In this document: positions 25,620-34,336 of the stretch, piece after piece
Numbering within the stretch: position 1 is the first letter of the stretch
Layout of the letters: each line of letters opens with the position of its first letter
Source: Lentzea albidocapillata
Lineage (GTDB): Bacteria; Actinomycetota; Actinomycetes; Mycobacteriales; Pseudonocardiaceae
Assembly: GCF_000719115.1 (NCBI RefSeq)
Contig: NZ_JOEA01000015.1
Coordinates: 1 to 64,000 of the forward strand
DNA length: 64,000 nucleotides
Direction: 5' to 3'
Notes under the pieces: generated by a model
Seen by the model: only the letters and a program-made list of their open reading frames with translations
What the model was told of the DNA's origin: nothing
The model's database searches: none
Program-made: the position numbers and the translations under genes

Positions 25620-26917
25620 GCAATCCGCTGATCGCCAAGAAGGAGCCCGAAAAGAAGGCGTTCGCCGGTGCTGGTTTCGCCGACACCGGCGAGGACCTGG
25701 TCAGGCCGTTCCTCGAAGGCAAGGACATCGACCCGGTCGCCCTCGGCATAGACGGTGCCGCGATGGTGCTCGACGTCGCCGGTCTGCTCACCGACCCGCT
25801 CGGCACGCTCGCCTCGTCCGTCGTCGGCTGGATCATCGAGAACGTGGGCTTCATCCGCGAACCCTTCGACAAGCTCGCGGGTGATCCTCCCGCGATCGAG
25901 GCGGTCAGCAAGACATGGGAGAACATCGCCAAACGCCTGAACGAGGAGGCCACCGCCTACGGAAACCAGGCGAAGGCGCTCGCGGACTGGACCGGCGACG
26001 CCGCCGACGCGTACCGGACCCGGTGCAGCAGCCTGGTCGCGCAACTGCAGGGCTCTTCCGCCGCGGCTTCCTCGGCGGCGAACAAGATCAAGGTGGCCGG
26101 CGCGGTCGTCGCCGCCTCCAGGGCGTTGATCCGCGACCTGCTGGCCGACCTCGCGGGCACCCTGCTGATGTGGGGCATCCCGGCCGCCGCGTCGGCCATC
26201 CCCACGGCCGGTGCCTCGATCGCCGCCTTCATCACCCGCGCCGTGACCAAGGCCGTCGAGATCGGTACCAAGATCGCGAGGTTCGTCGCCAAGCTGTTCA
26301 AGGCCCTCGACAAGCTCGCTTCCCTGGCGAAGAAGGCAGGCGAGGCGATGCGCAAGCAGGCGGACGACCTGGCCGCGCTGAGCAGGCAGATGCCGAACAG
26401 CCGCTACGGCAACCAGCGCGCGGCGGAACTGGCGTCCGACTCCGCGACGAGGGTGTCCCGGGCGGACACGCTCGACAACGTCGGTGAGGGACTCGGCAAC
26501 GCGAGCAGGCGGGTCCAGGACGGTGTCGACAACGCAATGAACAAGGTCGACGACTTCGCCCAGCGCACGAGCCGGAAAGCCGACGACTGGGCGAACCGTG
26601 TGAAGGAGAACGGCCCGGCGCGCAAGCAAAAGGTCAAGGACTTCTACGAAAAGATGAACCAGCCGCCGCTCAGCACGCGCAGCGAGAACATGGGCGACCC
26701 TGGCTACGCGGCCGGTCGCGCGGCGGACCGCGTGGACTCGCCCATGAGCAAGGGCGTGCTCGACGGCCAGAACTGGGTGCGTGCCGTGGCCAGCCGGGAC
26801 ATCAGCCACCTGATGCCGAACTACGGCGACCTGGTCCACCCGGCGAAGGAACTGGGGAAAGAGCTGAACAAGTCGGTGGGCAATGGCGGTCACCAGGATC
26901 CCAAGGAAGGCTCGTGA
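25616..26917 (+). CDS. WXG/PPE-like type VII secretion substrate, 433 aa
   Basis: Residues ~85-160 form a helical hairpin with ADWTGDAADAYRTRC, a WxG turn typical of long WXG proteins. Residues ~160-225 are hydrophobic and glycine/alanine-rich (LIRDLLADLAGTLLMWGIPA, SIAAFITRAVTKAVEIGTK), long enough to insert in a membrane, and are followed by Lys-rich helices. The C-terminal ~170 residues are charged and repetitive-looking (ASRRVQDGVDNAMNKVDDFA) with no known toxin domain. It is coupled by 4-nt overlaps to membrane protein genes on both sides. Likely a secreted effector or structural substrate. Confidence 0.65.
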   Translation: MSNPLIAKKEPEKKAFAGAGFADTGEDLVRPFLEGKDIDPVALGIDGAAMVLDVAGLLTDPLGTLASSVVGWIIENVGFIREPFDKLAGDPPAIEAVSKTWENIAKRLNEEATAYGNQAKALADWTGDAADAYRTRCSSLVAQLQGSSAAASSAANKIKVAGAVVAASRALIRDLLADLAGTLLMWGIPAAASAIPTAGASIAAFITRAVTKAVEIGTKIARFVAKLFKALDKLASLAKKAGEAMRKQADDLAALSRQMPNSRYGNQRAAELASDSATRVSRADTLDNVGEGLGNASRRVQDGVDNAMNKVDDFAQRTSRKADDWANRVKENGPARKQKVKDFYEKMNQPPLSTRSENMGDPGYAAGRAADRVDSPMSKGVLDGQNWVRAVASRDISHLMPNYGDLVHPAKELGKELNKSVGNGGHQDPKEGS

Positions 26918-27300
26918 CCAAACCGAGGCGGATCGGCATCGCCGCCGTTCTCTGGGGCGGCGATCCAAGGGGCTACGCGGAGAGCATCTCGTGCGCACGC
27001 AACTGGTGGGCCTTTGGCGCCCTCTGGCATTGCAACGCCACCATCGTCGCCGACGATGGCAAGCAGTACCCATACAGCAACAAGAACTCCTCGCTCACGC
27101 CAGCCGACATCGGCAACCGCGTGCCGATGACCAACAACCGCGTACGTTCCGGACGGTCTTCCCAGTCAAGCGCGGAGTGGGCGCTCGCCGAACGCAGAGA
27201 CCCGAACAAGGTCGCGTACATGCTGTCTCTCATGGGCATTCCGGTAGTCGCGCTCTTCATCACGTTCCGCATGTTCCGCGACAAGAACCCGGTGGCGTGA
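26914..27300 (+). CDS. Small membrane protein, copy B of the paralogous pair, first helix deleted
   Basis: A 128-residue paralogue of the protein at 25125. The shared core reads SCARNWWAFGALWHC, TIVADDGKQYPYS, SLTPADIGNRVPMTN and a C-terminal helix (MLSLMGIPVVALFITFRMF). After VLW the copy A stretch containing the rest of the first membrane helix and about ten loop residues is missing, replaced by GGDPRGYAESIS. GTG 26914 overlaps the upstream stop by 4 nt. With one helix lost, topology may differ from copy A, or it may not be functional. Confidence 0.65.
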   Translation: MTKPRRIGIAAVLWGGDPRGYAESISCARNWWAFGALWHCNATIVADDGKQYPYSNKNSSLTPADIGNRVPMTNNRVRSGRSSQSSAEWALAERRDPNKVAYMLSLMGIPVVALFITFRMFRDKNPVA

Positions 27301-27524
27301 CAGGACATCACCAGCGTTGGCTGACCCTCGCCTGGTTCGCCCTTTGCGCGTACGGCGCCGCGTTCCTCCTGCTGTTCTGGGAGGACCACGGCCCTCGATG
27401 CGCCGCGGTCGCCCACGCCTTGGACGATGATCGTCCACTGGCTCCGCACACGGGACCCTGCGCTACCACGGCGACATCGACTGGGGCGGCATCCGCATCG
27501 CGAACGTACTGGACGACCTCCTGA
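27297..27524 (+). CDS. Short membrane ORF, 75 aa, 3' part running into jetD-like debris
   Basis: The GTG overlaps the previous stop by GTGA, continuing the chain of coupled genes. Residues ~8-27 (WLTLAWFALCAYGAAFLLLFW) form one membrane helix. From EDHGPRCAAVAHALDD onwards the sequence looks like the start of a DUF2399-type segment rather than a natural tail, and the last 25 residues are Thr/Ala-rich out-of-frame sequence. It may be a small membrane protein truncated at the junction with the Wadjet locus, or a chance reading frame. Confidence 0.4.
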   Translation: MTGHHQRWLTLAWFALCAYGAAFLLLFWEDHGPRCAAVAHALDDDRPLAPHTGPCATTATSTGAASASRTYWTTS

Positions 27525-27541
27525 GCGATTTGGAGGCCTGA
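27380..27541 (+). pseudogene. Frameshifted remnant of a Wadjet JetD-like gene (DUF2399 region)
   Basis: In frame 27446-27541 the sequence encodes HGTLRYHGDIDWGGIRIAN before a stop at 27539. LRYHGDFDWxGxxIAN is the Toprim-core signature I recall for DUF2399/TIGR02679 proteins (JetD of type III Wadjet). That frame is closed upstream by a TGA at 27428. In another frame just upstream, EDHGPRCAAVAHALDD resembles the preceding GxPSAA segment at the expected distance, which implies a frameshift. The rest of a ~400-residue JetD is missing on both sides. It sits upstream of jetA, not downstream of jetC where jetD is normally found. Confidence 0.6.
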
Positions 27542-27587
27542 TGGCCTCCCACCCTGTCACCCGAAAGCCCTACTGCGACAAGCTACG

Positions 27588-28997
27588 GTGGCACAGGTGA
27601 CGACGTTTCCACCGGTGCCCGCGGACCTGTTCCGCTTCACCACGACCGACCAGGCGGAGCTGCACACTGCGGTGATGCGCGTGTTCGGGGTGGCGAACGA
27701 GTGCCTGCAGACCGTCCTCACCGCCGATGACGTGCAGCAACGGCTGAGGGGCGTCGGCTGGTCCGAGCAGGTGACGGACGACGAGCTCACCGCGTCCCTC
27801 AACGCTCTCCGTCAATGGGGCCTGCTCGACGCGTCGCAGCACCGCTACGGCCTGACGAAACCAGGCGAGGCCGCGTACGCCGGCGTCCGGCACGCCGTCC
27901 ACACCCTCACCACGGACGGCGCGCTGCAGACCGCCGTGCTCGACGCCATCGCGGCCCACCTCGACGAACTTCAGAAGCCGCTGGACGAGCGCCAGGCGTT
28001 CGCCACGCTCACACAGCTCGAAGGCCATCTCGAAGCGTTCAAGACCGGCACGACGCGGTTCAACGCCGACCTGCAAAGGCTCCTGAGGGACGACCAGGCG
28101 GATCTGGCCACGTTCCAGGACGTCAAACGCACGACGGTCACCTACCTGCGTGACTTCATCGCGGAACTGGACGCGCGCAAGCTGAAGATCCGCGAGGCCA
28201 TCAGCGCCATCGACCCCGCCGAGCTGCACGAACGCGCGCGCAACGGCGCCGGGCTCGTCCCGGACCAGTGGTTGCAGCAACGGAAAGAGAACTGGGGCAG
28301 CCTCCGCAGCTGGTTCTGCGACAACCCGCCGCGTGTCGAGGAGCTGCAGGACGTGTCGCGCAAGGCGATCGTGCAGTTGCTGCGAGTGCTCGACCGGATC
28401 AGCGAGCAGCGCAAGAAGCCCACGAACACGGCGGCCGACTTCAGGGCGCTCGCCCGGTGGTTTGCGCGGACCGAGACCGAGGACGAGGCGCACGAGCTGT
28501 TCAACGCCGCGTTCGGGCTGTGGCCGGCGCGGCACGCGCATCTCGCGCACGCCGACGGTGAGCTGTTGCCGAGCGGCGAGGCGTGGCACAACACGCCGCC
28601 GGTGCCCGTGTCGCCGCAACTGCGCGCTACCGGCAAGCAGGAGCACATCGGCAGCACCGGCAAGGTCCGCAACGTCGACGAGGTGCGCCGCAACCGCCGC
28701 GAGCAGGCGGAGAAGGAACGCGCCGAGCTCGAGTACGCGTGGTCGCAGATCCAGACCGACGGCGCGATCCGGATCTCGACGCTCACCAACCTCGACCATG
28801 ACACGTTCCACCGGCTGATCGACCTGGTCGGCAGGGCGCTGGGCAGCGATCCGGACAGCACCGGCACGCGCACGGCCGGCACCAGCGACGGGCGGATGCA
28901 GATCAACCTGCGCAACGCGCGCGGCTGGGCGACCATGACCACCCAGAAGGGCACGCTGAGCGGGCCCGACTACGTGATCGACGTGCAGAGCCGATGA
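27588..28997 (+). CDS. jetA: Wadjet type III JetA (DUF2397, TIGR02677 family)
   Basis: A 469-residue protein of the TIGR02677/DUF2397 family, the kleisin-like subunit of type III Wadjet. The N-terminal part (DLFRFTTTDQAELHTAVMRV, then a winged-helix-like DDELTASLNALRQWGLLDAS) and helical middle (EGHLEAFKTGTTRFNADLQR) fit. GTG 27588 is used; GTG 27597 is an alternative. The stop overlaps jetB by 4 nt. In Wadjet systems the JetABC complex extrudes DNA loops on small circular DNA so that JetD can cut it. Family identification is from signature memory and gene order. Confidence 0.82.
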   Translation: MAQVTTFPPVPADLFRFTTTDQAELHTAVMRVFGVANECLQTVLTADDVQQRLRGVGWSEQVTDDELTASLNALRQWGLLDASQHRYGLTKPGEAAYAGVRHAVHTLTTDGALQTAVLDAIAAHLDELQKPLDERQAFATLTQLEGHLEAFKTGTTRFNADLQRLLRDDQADLATFQDVKRTTVTYLRDFIAELDARKLKIREAISAIDPAELHERARNGAGLVPDQWLQQRKENWGSLRSWFCDNPPRVEELQDVSRKAIVQLLRVLDRISEQRKKPTNTAADFRALARWFARTETEDEAHELFNAAFGLWPARHAHLAHADGELLPSGEAWHNTPPVPVSPQLRATGKQEHIGSTGKVRNVDEVRRNRREQAEKERAELEYAWSQIQTDGAIRISTLTNLDHDTFHRLIDLVGRALGSDPDSTGTRTAGTSDGRMQINLRNARGWATMTTQKGTLSGPDYVIDVQSR

Positions 28998-30067
28998 GCC
29001 GTCCGGGGAACCAGCTCGCACGGCTGGAGAGCGAAGAGGTGGCGCGTGGTGTTCGTCTGCTGCTCGCGCGCCCGTTGCTCACCGCGACGCAGGACCACGA
29101 TGGCTTCGACCTCATCAGAAGGCGCCGCGAACCGATCACGAAGTGGTTCGACTACTACTGCGGCTGGCGTGTGATCGTCGAGCCGCGCGCGGGATACGCG
29201 CGTCTCTTCAAGGTGACGCAACGGCCCGACCGCACGCGGCCGGCGTTCGACCGGCGGCGCTACACGCTGCTGTGCCTCGTGTGCGCGGAACTGCTGACGG
29301 TGCCGGTGAGCACGCTCGACGAGCTGACCAGCCGCACCAGGCAGGCCGCCGCCGAGGACGGCATCCAGTTCGATCCGGCCAGGCGCAGCGACCGCAACGC
29401 GTTCAACGACGTGCTGACGTTCCTCGAAGACCACGGCGCCGTCGAGACCGGCGAGCACGTCCGCGCGGACCCGACGCTCGTCACCCGCCTGCTGGCCGCG
29501 CCGGCGCCGCCCTCCACAGTGGACACGATCGCCGGCCTGACCCGCGAGACCCGCTACGACAACGCGCACCGCAGCCTGTGGCAACGGCACTCCGTGATGC
29601 GCAGGCTCATCGACGATCCGGTGCTCTACAAGGAAGATCTGACTGCGAGCCAGCTCGCGTTCCTGACGTCCCCCGCCGGGCGCAAGGTCGTCCAGACGGG
29701 TATCCGGCTCGCCGGGTGCACGCTGGAGGAACGCGCCGAGGGCTATCTCGTGGTCGACGCCGACGCGATCGCCACGGACACGAGGTTCCCGGACGACGAC
29801 AACCACGCGAAGGTCGCCGCGTTGTTGTTGCTCGACCGGCTTGCACAGGGCCCGGCCACCACGGAGGACCTGGTCGAGGAAGTACGCGAGCTGCTCACGA
29901 AGTTCCGCACCTGGGCCAAGGCCTACCAGTCGGACGGTGGCGCGGGCAGGCTGGCGGCGGACGGGCTCGAACTGCTGGCGGCGTTCGGGCTCGCGCGCAC
30001 GGAGAACGGCACCGTTCACAGGCTGCCCGCCGCAGCCAGGTACGCGGTCGAGGAGCTCAATGACTGA
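28994..30067 (+). CDS. jetB: Wadjet type III JetB (DUF2398, TIGR02678 family)
   Basis: A 357-residue protein of the TIGR02678/DUF2398 family, the winged-helix (KITE-like) subunit. Markers are VARGVRLLLARPLLTATQDH, WFDYYCGWRVIVEPRAGYAR, RYTLLCLVCAELLTVPVSTL, NVLTFLEDHGAVE-type and RYDNAHRSLWQRHSVMRRLI. It overlaps jetA by 4 nt and jetC by 8 nt, so the three subunits are made in register. It should bridge the JetA and JetC subunits on DNA. Confidence 0.83.
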   Translation: MSRPGNQLARLESEEVARGVRLLLARPLLTATQDHDGFDLIRRRREPITKWFDYYCGWRVIVEPRAGYARLFKVTQRPDRTRPAFDRRRYTLLCLVCAELLTVPVSTLDELTSRTRQAAAEDGIQFDPARRSDRNAFNDVLTFLEDHGAVETGEHVRADPTLVTRLLAAPAPPSTVDTIAGLTRETRYDNAHRSLWQRHSVMRRLIDDPVLYKEDLTASQLAFLTSPAGRKVVQTGIRLAGCTLEERAEGYLVVDADAIATDTRFPDDDNHAKVAALLLLDRLAQGPATTEDLVEEVRELLTKFRTWAKAYQSDGGAGRLAADGLELLAAFGLARTENGTVHRLPAAARYAVEELND

Positions 30068-33000
30068 CCGGTGGCAACCGAGCCGCGCCGGCATCATCAA
30101 CGTCTGGCGCTACTACGACGAGATCTTCTCGTTCTACCAGGGCAGGCTGCTGCTCAGAGGCCCCAACGGCACGGGCAAGTCGAAAGCGCTCGAGCTGCTG
30201 CTGCCGTACCTGTTCGACGCGAACCTGCGTCCGCACCGTCTGTCGACGTTCGGCAGTGCGGACCGCACGATGCACTGGAACCTCATGGGCGAGGGCAACC
30301 AGGGCAGTACGCGCGTCGGGTACGTGTGGCTGGAGTTCCAGCACGGCGAGCAGTGGTTCACGTGCGGTGCGCGGCTCCAGGCCACCACGAACACGTCGAA
30401 CGTCATCGCCACGTACTTCACGACGTCGCTCCGGATCGGTGATCTGGCGCTGGTGAACGAGGCTGGGCGCCCGTTGACCAAGAGCGATCTCATTGACGCG
30501 ATCGGCGACTACGGCGTCGTGCACGCCTCACCGGCCGATTACCGCCATACGGTGCGGACGACGTTGTTCCCCGGCGTGAGCGAGCAGAGGTACGACTCGC
30601 TGATCACCGCGCTGTTGCAGCTGCGCACGCCGAAGCTGTCCGAGCGGCTCGACCCGAGCGTGCTGTCCTCGTTGCTGTCCAAGGCACTTCCGCCGCTGGA
30701 CCAGTCCGATCTGACCGAGATCGCCGAGGGGTTCGAACGGCTCGACCGCCAGCGCGAGGAACTGCGGCGGCTCGACGAGGAGATCTCCACCGCCGAACGG
30801 CTGGCGGACGTGCAGCGCGGCTACGCCCAGCGCGTTCTCGGAGTGGCCGCACGGGCGCTGGAGTCGGCGACCGAGCAGCTCGAGGACCTGACGCGGGCCG
30901 CGCGGATGAGCGAACGCCGCTACCAGCGGCAGATCACGCTGACCGACGAGGCGTTCGACCAGCTCGCGGCGCTGGGACGCGAGGCGAGCGCGGTCGACGC
31001 CCAGATCTCCGGCATCTCCGACCTGCCCGCCTACCAGGAGGGAAAGCAGCTCGACCTGTTGCGGCAGCAGCTTTCCGCCGCGAACGTGCGGGCTTCGGAG
31101 GCCACCGCGCACGCCGTGAAACTTCGCGCGCGTGCCGTTGCCGACGACGAGCAGGCGGAGCAGGCCAAGTCCGATGCGGCCGCACGTGCCGATGAGCTGC
31201 GACGCTCTGCCGTGATCGCACGGGAAGCCGCCGAGCACGCGGGCATGCCGTCGCTGTTCGAGGAGATCGAGTCCCACGCCGACGCGCGGTCGGGCCGTCA
31301 GCTGCTCACCGCCGCCATCGAGTCCAGGTCCACCGAGATCAACTCGATCAGTCGTGCCGTCGCCGCGCACGAGAAAGCCGTCGACGCACGGAATGCCGCA
31401 CGTCAACGGCATGAGGAAACGCGTGACGAGCTCGACCTCGCCACGAACGCGGAAACCGTGGCGCAGCGGACGTTCGAGCAAGCGTTTGCGAAGTTCCGCG
31501 CGGACTTCGACACGTGGGCGCACGGTTGTTCCGAGCTGAACGTGTCCGAGCACGGCGAGGTCGTCGAGGCCGCTGCACGCGCTCGCGAGGAGTTCAGCCG
31601 CATCGAGGCGCGTCTGGAGGAGACGCGCACGGCGTTGAACGGCCAGCTCTCGCAGTACAACGCTATCCGCGAGAAGCTTGCCAACCAGGTCGACGTGCCG
31701 CCGCCCGCGCCGTACACGCGTGACGACGAGTACCGCGCTCATGCCGTGGGCGCCCCTCTGTGGCGTCTGGTCGACTTCCGCCCTGGCACGCCACTGCCCG
31801 TGCGTGGCGCGGTCGAGGCGGCCCTGGAGGCGTCGGGGCTACTCGACGCGTGGCTCACACCGGACAACTCGTTCGGCATGTCCGACCGGGACCGTTTCGC
31901 CGAACCTTCGCTGGCACCACCCGCTCCCGGCTACACGCTGCTGGAGGTGCTCGTCACCGACGACGAGCGCTGCCGCCGGTTCCTGGAGGGCGTCGCGTTC
32001 GGCGACACGGCCACCGGTCACGCCGTCGCGATCGGCGCGGACGGGACGTGGCGGCTGGCCAACGCGCACGGCCGCTGGACCAAGGACTTCCCCACCTACA
32101 TCGGCGCGGACGCCCGCAAACGGGCCCGCGCGGGCCGGATCGCCGAGCTGACCGGCCTGATCGAGCAGCTCGCCACCGATCTGTCCGGTGTGGACGCCGC
32201 GCTGAACCAGATCGCCGTTCGCCGCGCGACGCTGGCCGGTGAGATGGCCAGGCAACCCTCGACCGACTCGATCGAGATCGCGGAAGAGCAGCGGACCAAG
32301 GCGCAGTTGCGTTGTGCGGCGAGGAAAGACGCCGTCGCGGCCGCAGCCCAGCGGGTGGCGGACGCCGAGGCCGTCGTCGCCCAGCACGCCGCCACGACCG
32401 ACATTCCGGACGCGGACGCGCTGTCGGCCTTCGCCACCGCGGCCCACCGCTGGCTGGACGACCGCCACGACGCGTTCACCACCGAGGCGCTGTCGGTCGA
32501 GGCCGGCAGCCGTGCCTCGACGAGCAGCGCGCTGGCCGACGAGGCCGAGGAGACGACGGCCGCCCGTCAGCAGGAGGCCGCCGACCTCGCCATCACGCTG
32601 GAGACCGTCGAACGTGCCGCGGGCTCCGAGTTCCAGGCCCTGGACCAGCAGCTCATCTCGTTGCGCGCCAAGGCTCTCGCGCTGGCCGAGGAACGCGAAC
32701 TACTGCAGGACAAGCAAACGGGCCTGGCGCGCACACTCGGCACGTTGGAGGAGAAACGCAAGGGCGACACCGCACGTGCCGCGGAAGCCGCTGTCGTGCA
32801 TGAGGCGGCCGAAGCACGCTATCGGCATCTGACCAGCGGCCACCTGCCCGCCGACGCCGGCGAGGTGCCCGACGGACCGGTGGACCCGCGCCTGATCCGC
32901 GACTCCGAGTCTCGTCTCGGTGCCGCCGTGCACCAGGCGCAGCACCAGCTGGCCGGCCGCATCGACCTGTCGCTCGACCCCGACGACGACGTCACCGTGC

Positions 33001-33833
33001 TGACCGCGACGCTGGACGGCGCGCGCATGGGTGCGCACGCCCTGCTTCAAGCACTGCAAGCCGAACGTGACCGCGTGCGCACGCACATCACGGACGGCGA
33101 ACGCGACCTCTTCGACCAGACCCTGACCGGCGACACCCGAAGGCACATCGCCCAGCGCATCCAGGGCGCGTCCGAGCTCGTCGGCACCATGAACCAGCGC
33201 TTGGAGCGCGTCCAAACAGCGTCCGGCATCCGCGTGCAACTCGACTGGCAGGTCGATCCCCAGCTGCCGCCGGGTACCCGAGAGGCCCGCGATCTCCTGT
33301 TGCGTTCAGACCTGAACGACGACGAACGCGCGTTGCTGCACCAGTTCTTCCGCGAGCGCGTGGAGGAAGCACGCGCGCACGACTCCGCGACGGGCTGGGA
33401 ACAACAACTCGCCCAGGTGCTCGACTACACGACGTGGCACCAGTTCGTCGTGAAGGTGGACCGAGGCGAAGGCTGGGTGCCCGTCACCAAGCGCGTGCAC
33501 GGCGCGTTGTCCGGCGGCGAGAAGGCCATCGTGCTGCACCTTCCGCTGTTCGCCGCGGCGGCCGCGCACTACCACGCCACCCCGACCGCACCCCGCCTGA
33601 TCCTGCTGGACGAGGTCTTCGTCGGCGTCGACGCCACGAACCGCGGTCAGCTGCTGGAACTGCTGGTGAACTTCGACCTCGACCTGGTGCTCACGTCGGA
33701 CCACGAGTGGTGCGACTACCGGGAGCTGACCGGCATCGCCATCCACCAGCTCACGACCGGCACGGACGGGGACGATGCCGTGACGACCGTGCGCTTCACG
33801 TGGGACGGACACAGCCTCACGGCCGACGACTAA
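30060..33833 (+). CDS. jetC: Wadjet type III JetC, SMC-like ATPase (TIGR02680 family)
   Basis: A 1257-residue SMC/MukB-like ATPase. Head: Walker A GPNGTGKSK (34-42), signature LSGGEK (1150-1155), Walker B LILLDE (1180-1185). Between them are long coiled-coil arms (Glu/Ala/Arg-rich, ~230-570 and ~690-1000) with a hinge-like globular region (~560-690, LWRLVDFRPGTPLPVRGAVE). ATG 30060 overlaps the jetB stop by 8 nt. It is the loop-extrusion motor. No jetD follows; the gene ends in a 4-nt overlap with a convergent gene. Confidence 0.85.
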   Translation: MTDRWQPSRAGIINVWRYYDEIFSFYQGRLLLRGPNGTGKSKALELLLPYLFDANLRPHRLSTFGSADRTMHWNLMGEGNQGSTRVGYVWLEFQHGEQWFTCGARLQATTNTSNVIATYFTTSLRIGDLALVNEAGRPLTKSDLIDAIGDYGVVHASPADYRHTVRTTLFPGVSEQRYDSLITALLQLRTPKLSERLDPSVLSSLLSKALPPLDQSDLTEIAEGFERLDRQREELRRLDEEISTAERLADVQRGYAQRVLGVAARALESATEQLEDLTRAARMSERRYQRQITLTDEAFDQLAALGREASAVDAQISGISDLPAYQEGKQLDLLRQQLSAANVRASEATAHAVKLRARAVADDEQAEQAKSDAAARADELRRSAVIAREAAEHAGMPSLFEEIESHADARSGRQLLTAAIESRSTEINSISRAVAAHEKAVDARNAARQRHEETRDELDLATNAETVAQRTFEQAFAKFRADFDTWAHGCSELNVSEHGEVVEAAARAREEFSRIEARLEETRTALNGQLSQYNAIREKLANQVDVPPPAPYTRDDEYRAHAVGAPLWRLVDFRPGTPLPVRGAVEAALEASGLLDAWLTPDNSFGMSDRDRFAEPSLAPPAPGYTLLEVLVTDDERCRRFLEGVAFGDTATGHAVAIGADGTWRLANAHGRWTKDFPTYIGADARKRARAGRIAELTGLIEQLATDLSGVDAALNQIAVRRATLAGEMARQPSTDSIEIAEEQRTKAQLRCAARKDAVAAAAQRVADAEAVVAQHAATTDIPDADALSAFATAAHRWLDDRHDAFTTEALSVEAGSRASTSSALADEAEETTAARQQEAADLAITLETVERAAGSEFQALDQQLISLRAKALALAEERELLQDKQTGLARTLGTLEEKRKGDTARAAEAAVVHEAAEARYRHLTSGHLPADAGEVPDGPVDPRLIRDSESRLGAAVHQAQHQLAGRIDLSLDPDDDVTVLTATLDGARMGAHALLQALQAERDRVRTHITDGERDLFDQTLTGDTRRHIAQRIQGASELVGTMNQRLERVQTASGIRVQLDWQVDPQLPPGTREARDLLLRSDLNDDERALLHQFFRERVEEARAHDSATGWEQQLAQVLDYTTWHQFVVKVDRGEGWVPVTKRVHGALSGGEKAIVLHLPLFAAAAAHYHATPTAPRLILLDEVFVGVDATNRGQLLELLVNFDLDLVLTSDHEWCDYRELTGIAIHQLTTGTDGDDAVTTVRFTWDGHSLTADD

Positions 33834-34336
33834 CTCCCGAACAACGCCAGCAGTTCACGCTGCTCGGCGGCGACGGAGAACAACGGGTTGCGCCGCGGAT
33901 AGATCTCCGCGGCCGCCCACAGTTCCGTGCGCACACTGGACGCGGTACCGATTCTGCGTCCACGCGCGCGTAGGTCGGCCACGAGGGCCGCGGCGTCGAA
34001 CAGGTACACGGCGTCGATGACCAACGGTCTCGTCGTGCCGCGAGAGCTGGCGGGAGGCACCTTGGGCCCGGCCAGCACCAGGTAGAGGTCCGGACCTTCC
34101 TCCTTCAGGTCCAGCAGCCCTTCCCGCTTCGGGTACCACTTCACGTCCACCGACCGGCCGTCGCGGAACCTGCCGTTGATGCCTTTGGACGTCTCCAGCA
34201 CGATGCCGAAGACCTGGACGGCGATCCACTCGCCGAGGTGCGCGGTCAGCGCCGGACGCCCGATGCGCTCGGCTAGTTCGGCATCGATGCGGTTGCGTTC
34301 CTGGATGAGCTCGGCCACCCGGTCGATCGCGGTCAT
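33830..34336 (-). CDS. Uncharacterised protein, possible PD-(D/E)XK nuclease fold, 168 aa
   Basis: A small protein with the pattern LGEWIAVQVFGIVLETSKG then FRDGRSVDVKWYPKREGLLD, in which a glutamate in the first helix and a D-x-K in the strand pair resemble the core of PD-(D/E)XK nucleases. A later PDLYLVLAGPK strand fits. No known motif confirms nuclease activity. Its start overlaps the stop of the LAL regulator by ATGA, so it is co-translated with that gene, and its 3' end overlaps jetC by 4 nt on the opposite strand. It may be an accessory to either neighbour. Confidence 0.5.
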   Translation of the reverse strand: MTAIDRVAELIQERNRIDAELAERIGRPALTAHLGEWIAVQVFGIVLETSKGINGRFRDGRSVDVKWYPKREGLLDLKEEGPDLYLVLAGPKVPPASSRGTTRPLVIDAVYLFDAAALVADLRARGRRIGTASSVRTELWAAAEIYPRRNPLFSVAAEQRELLALFGS

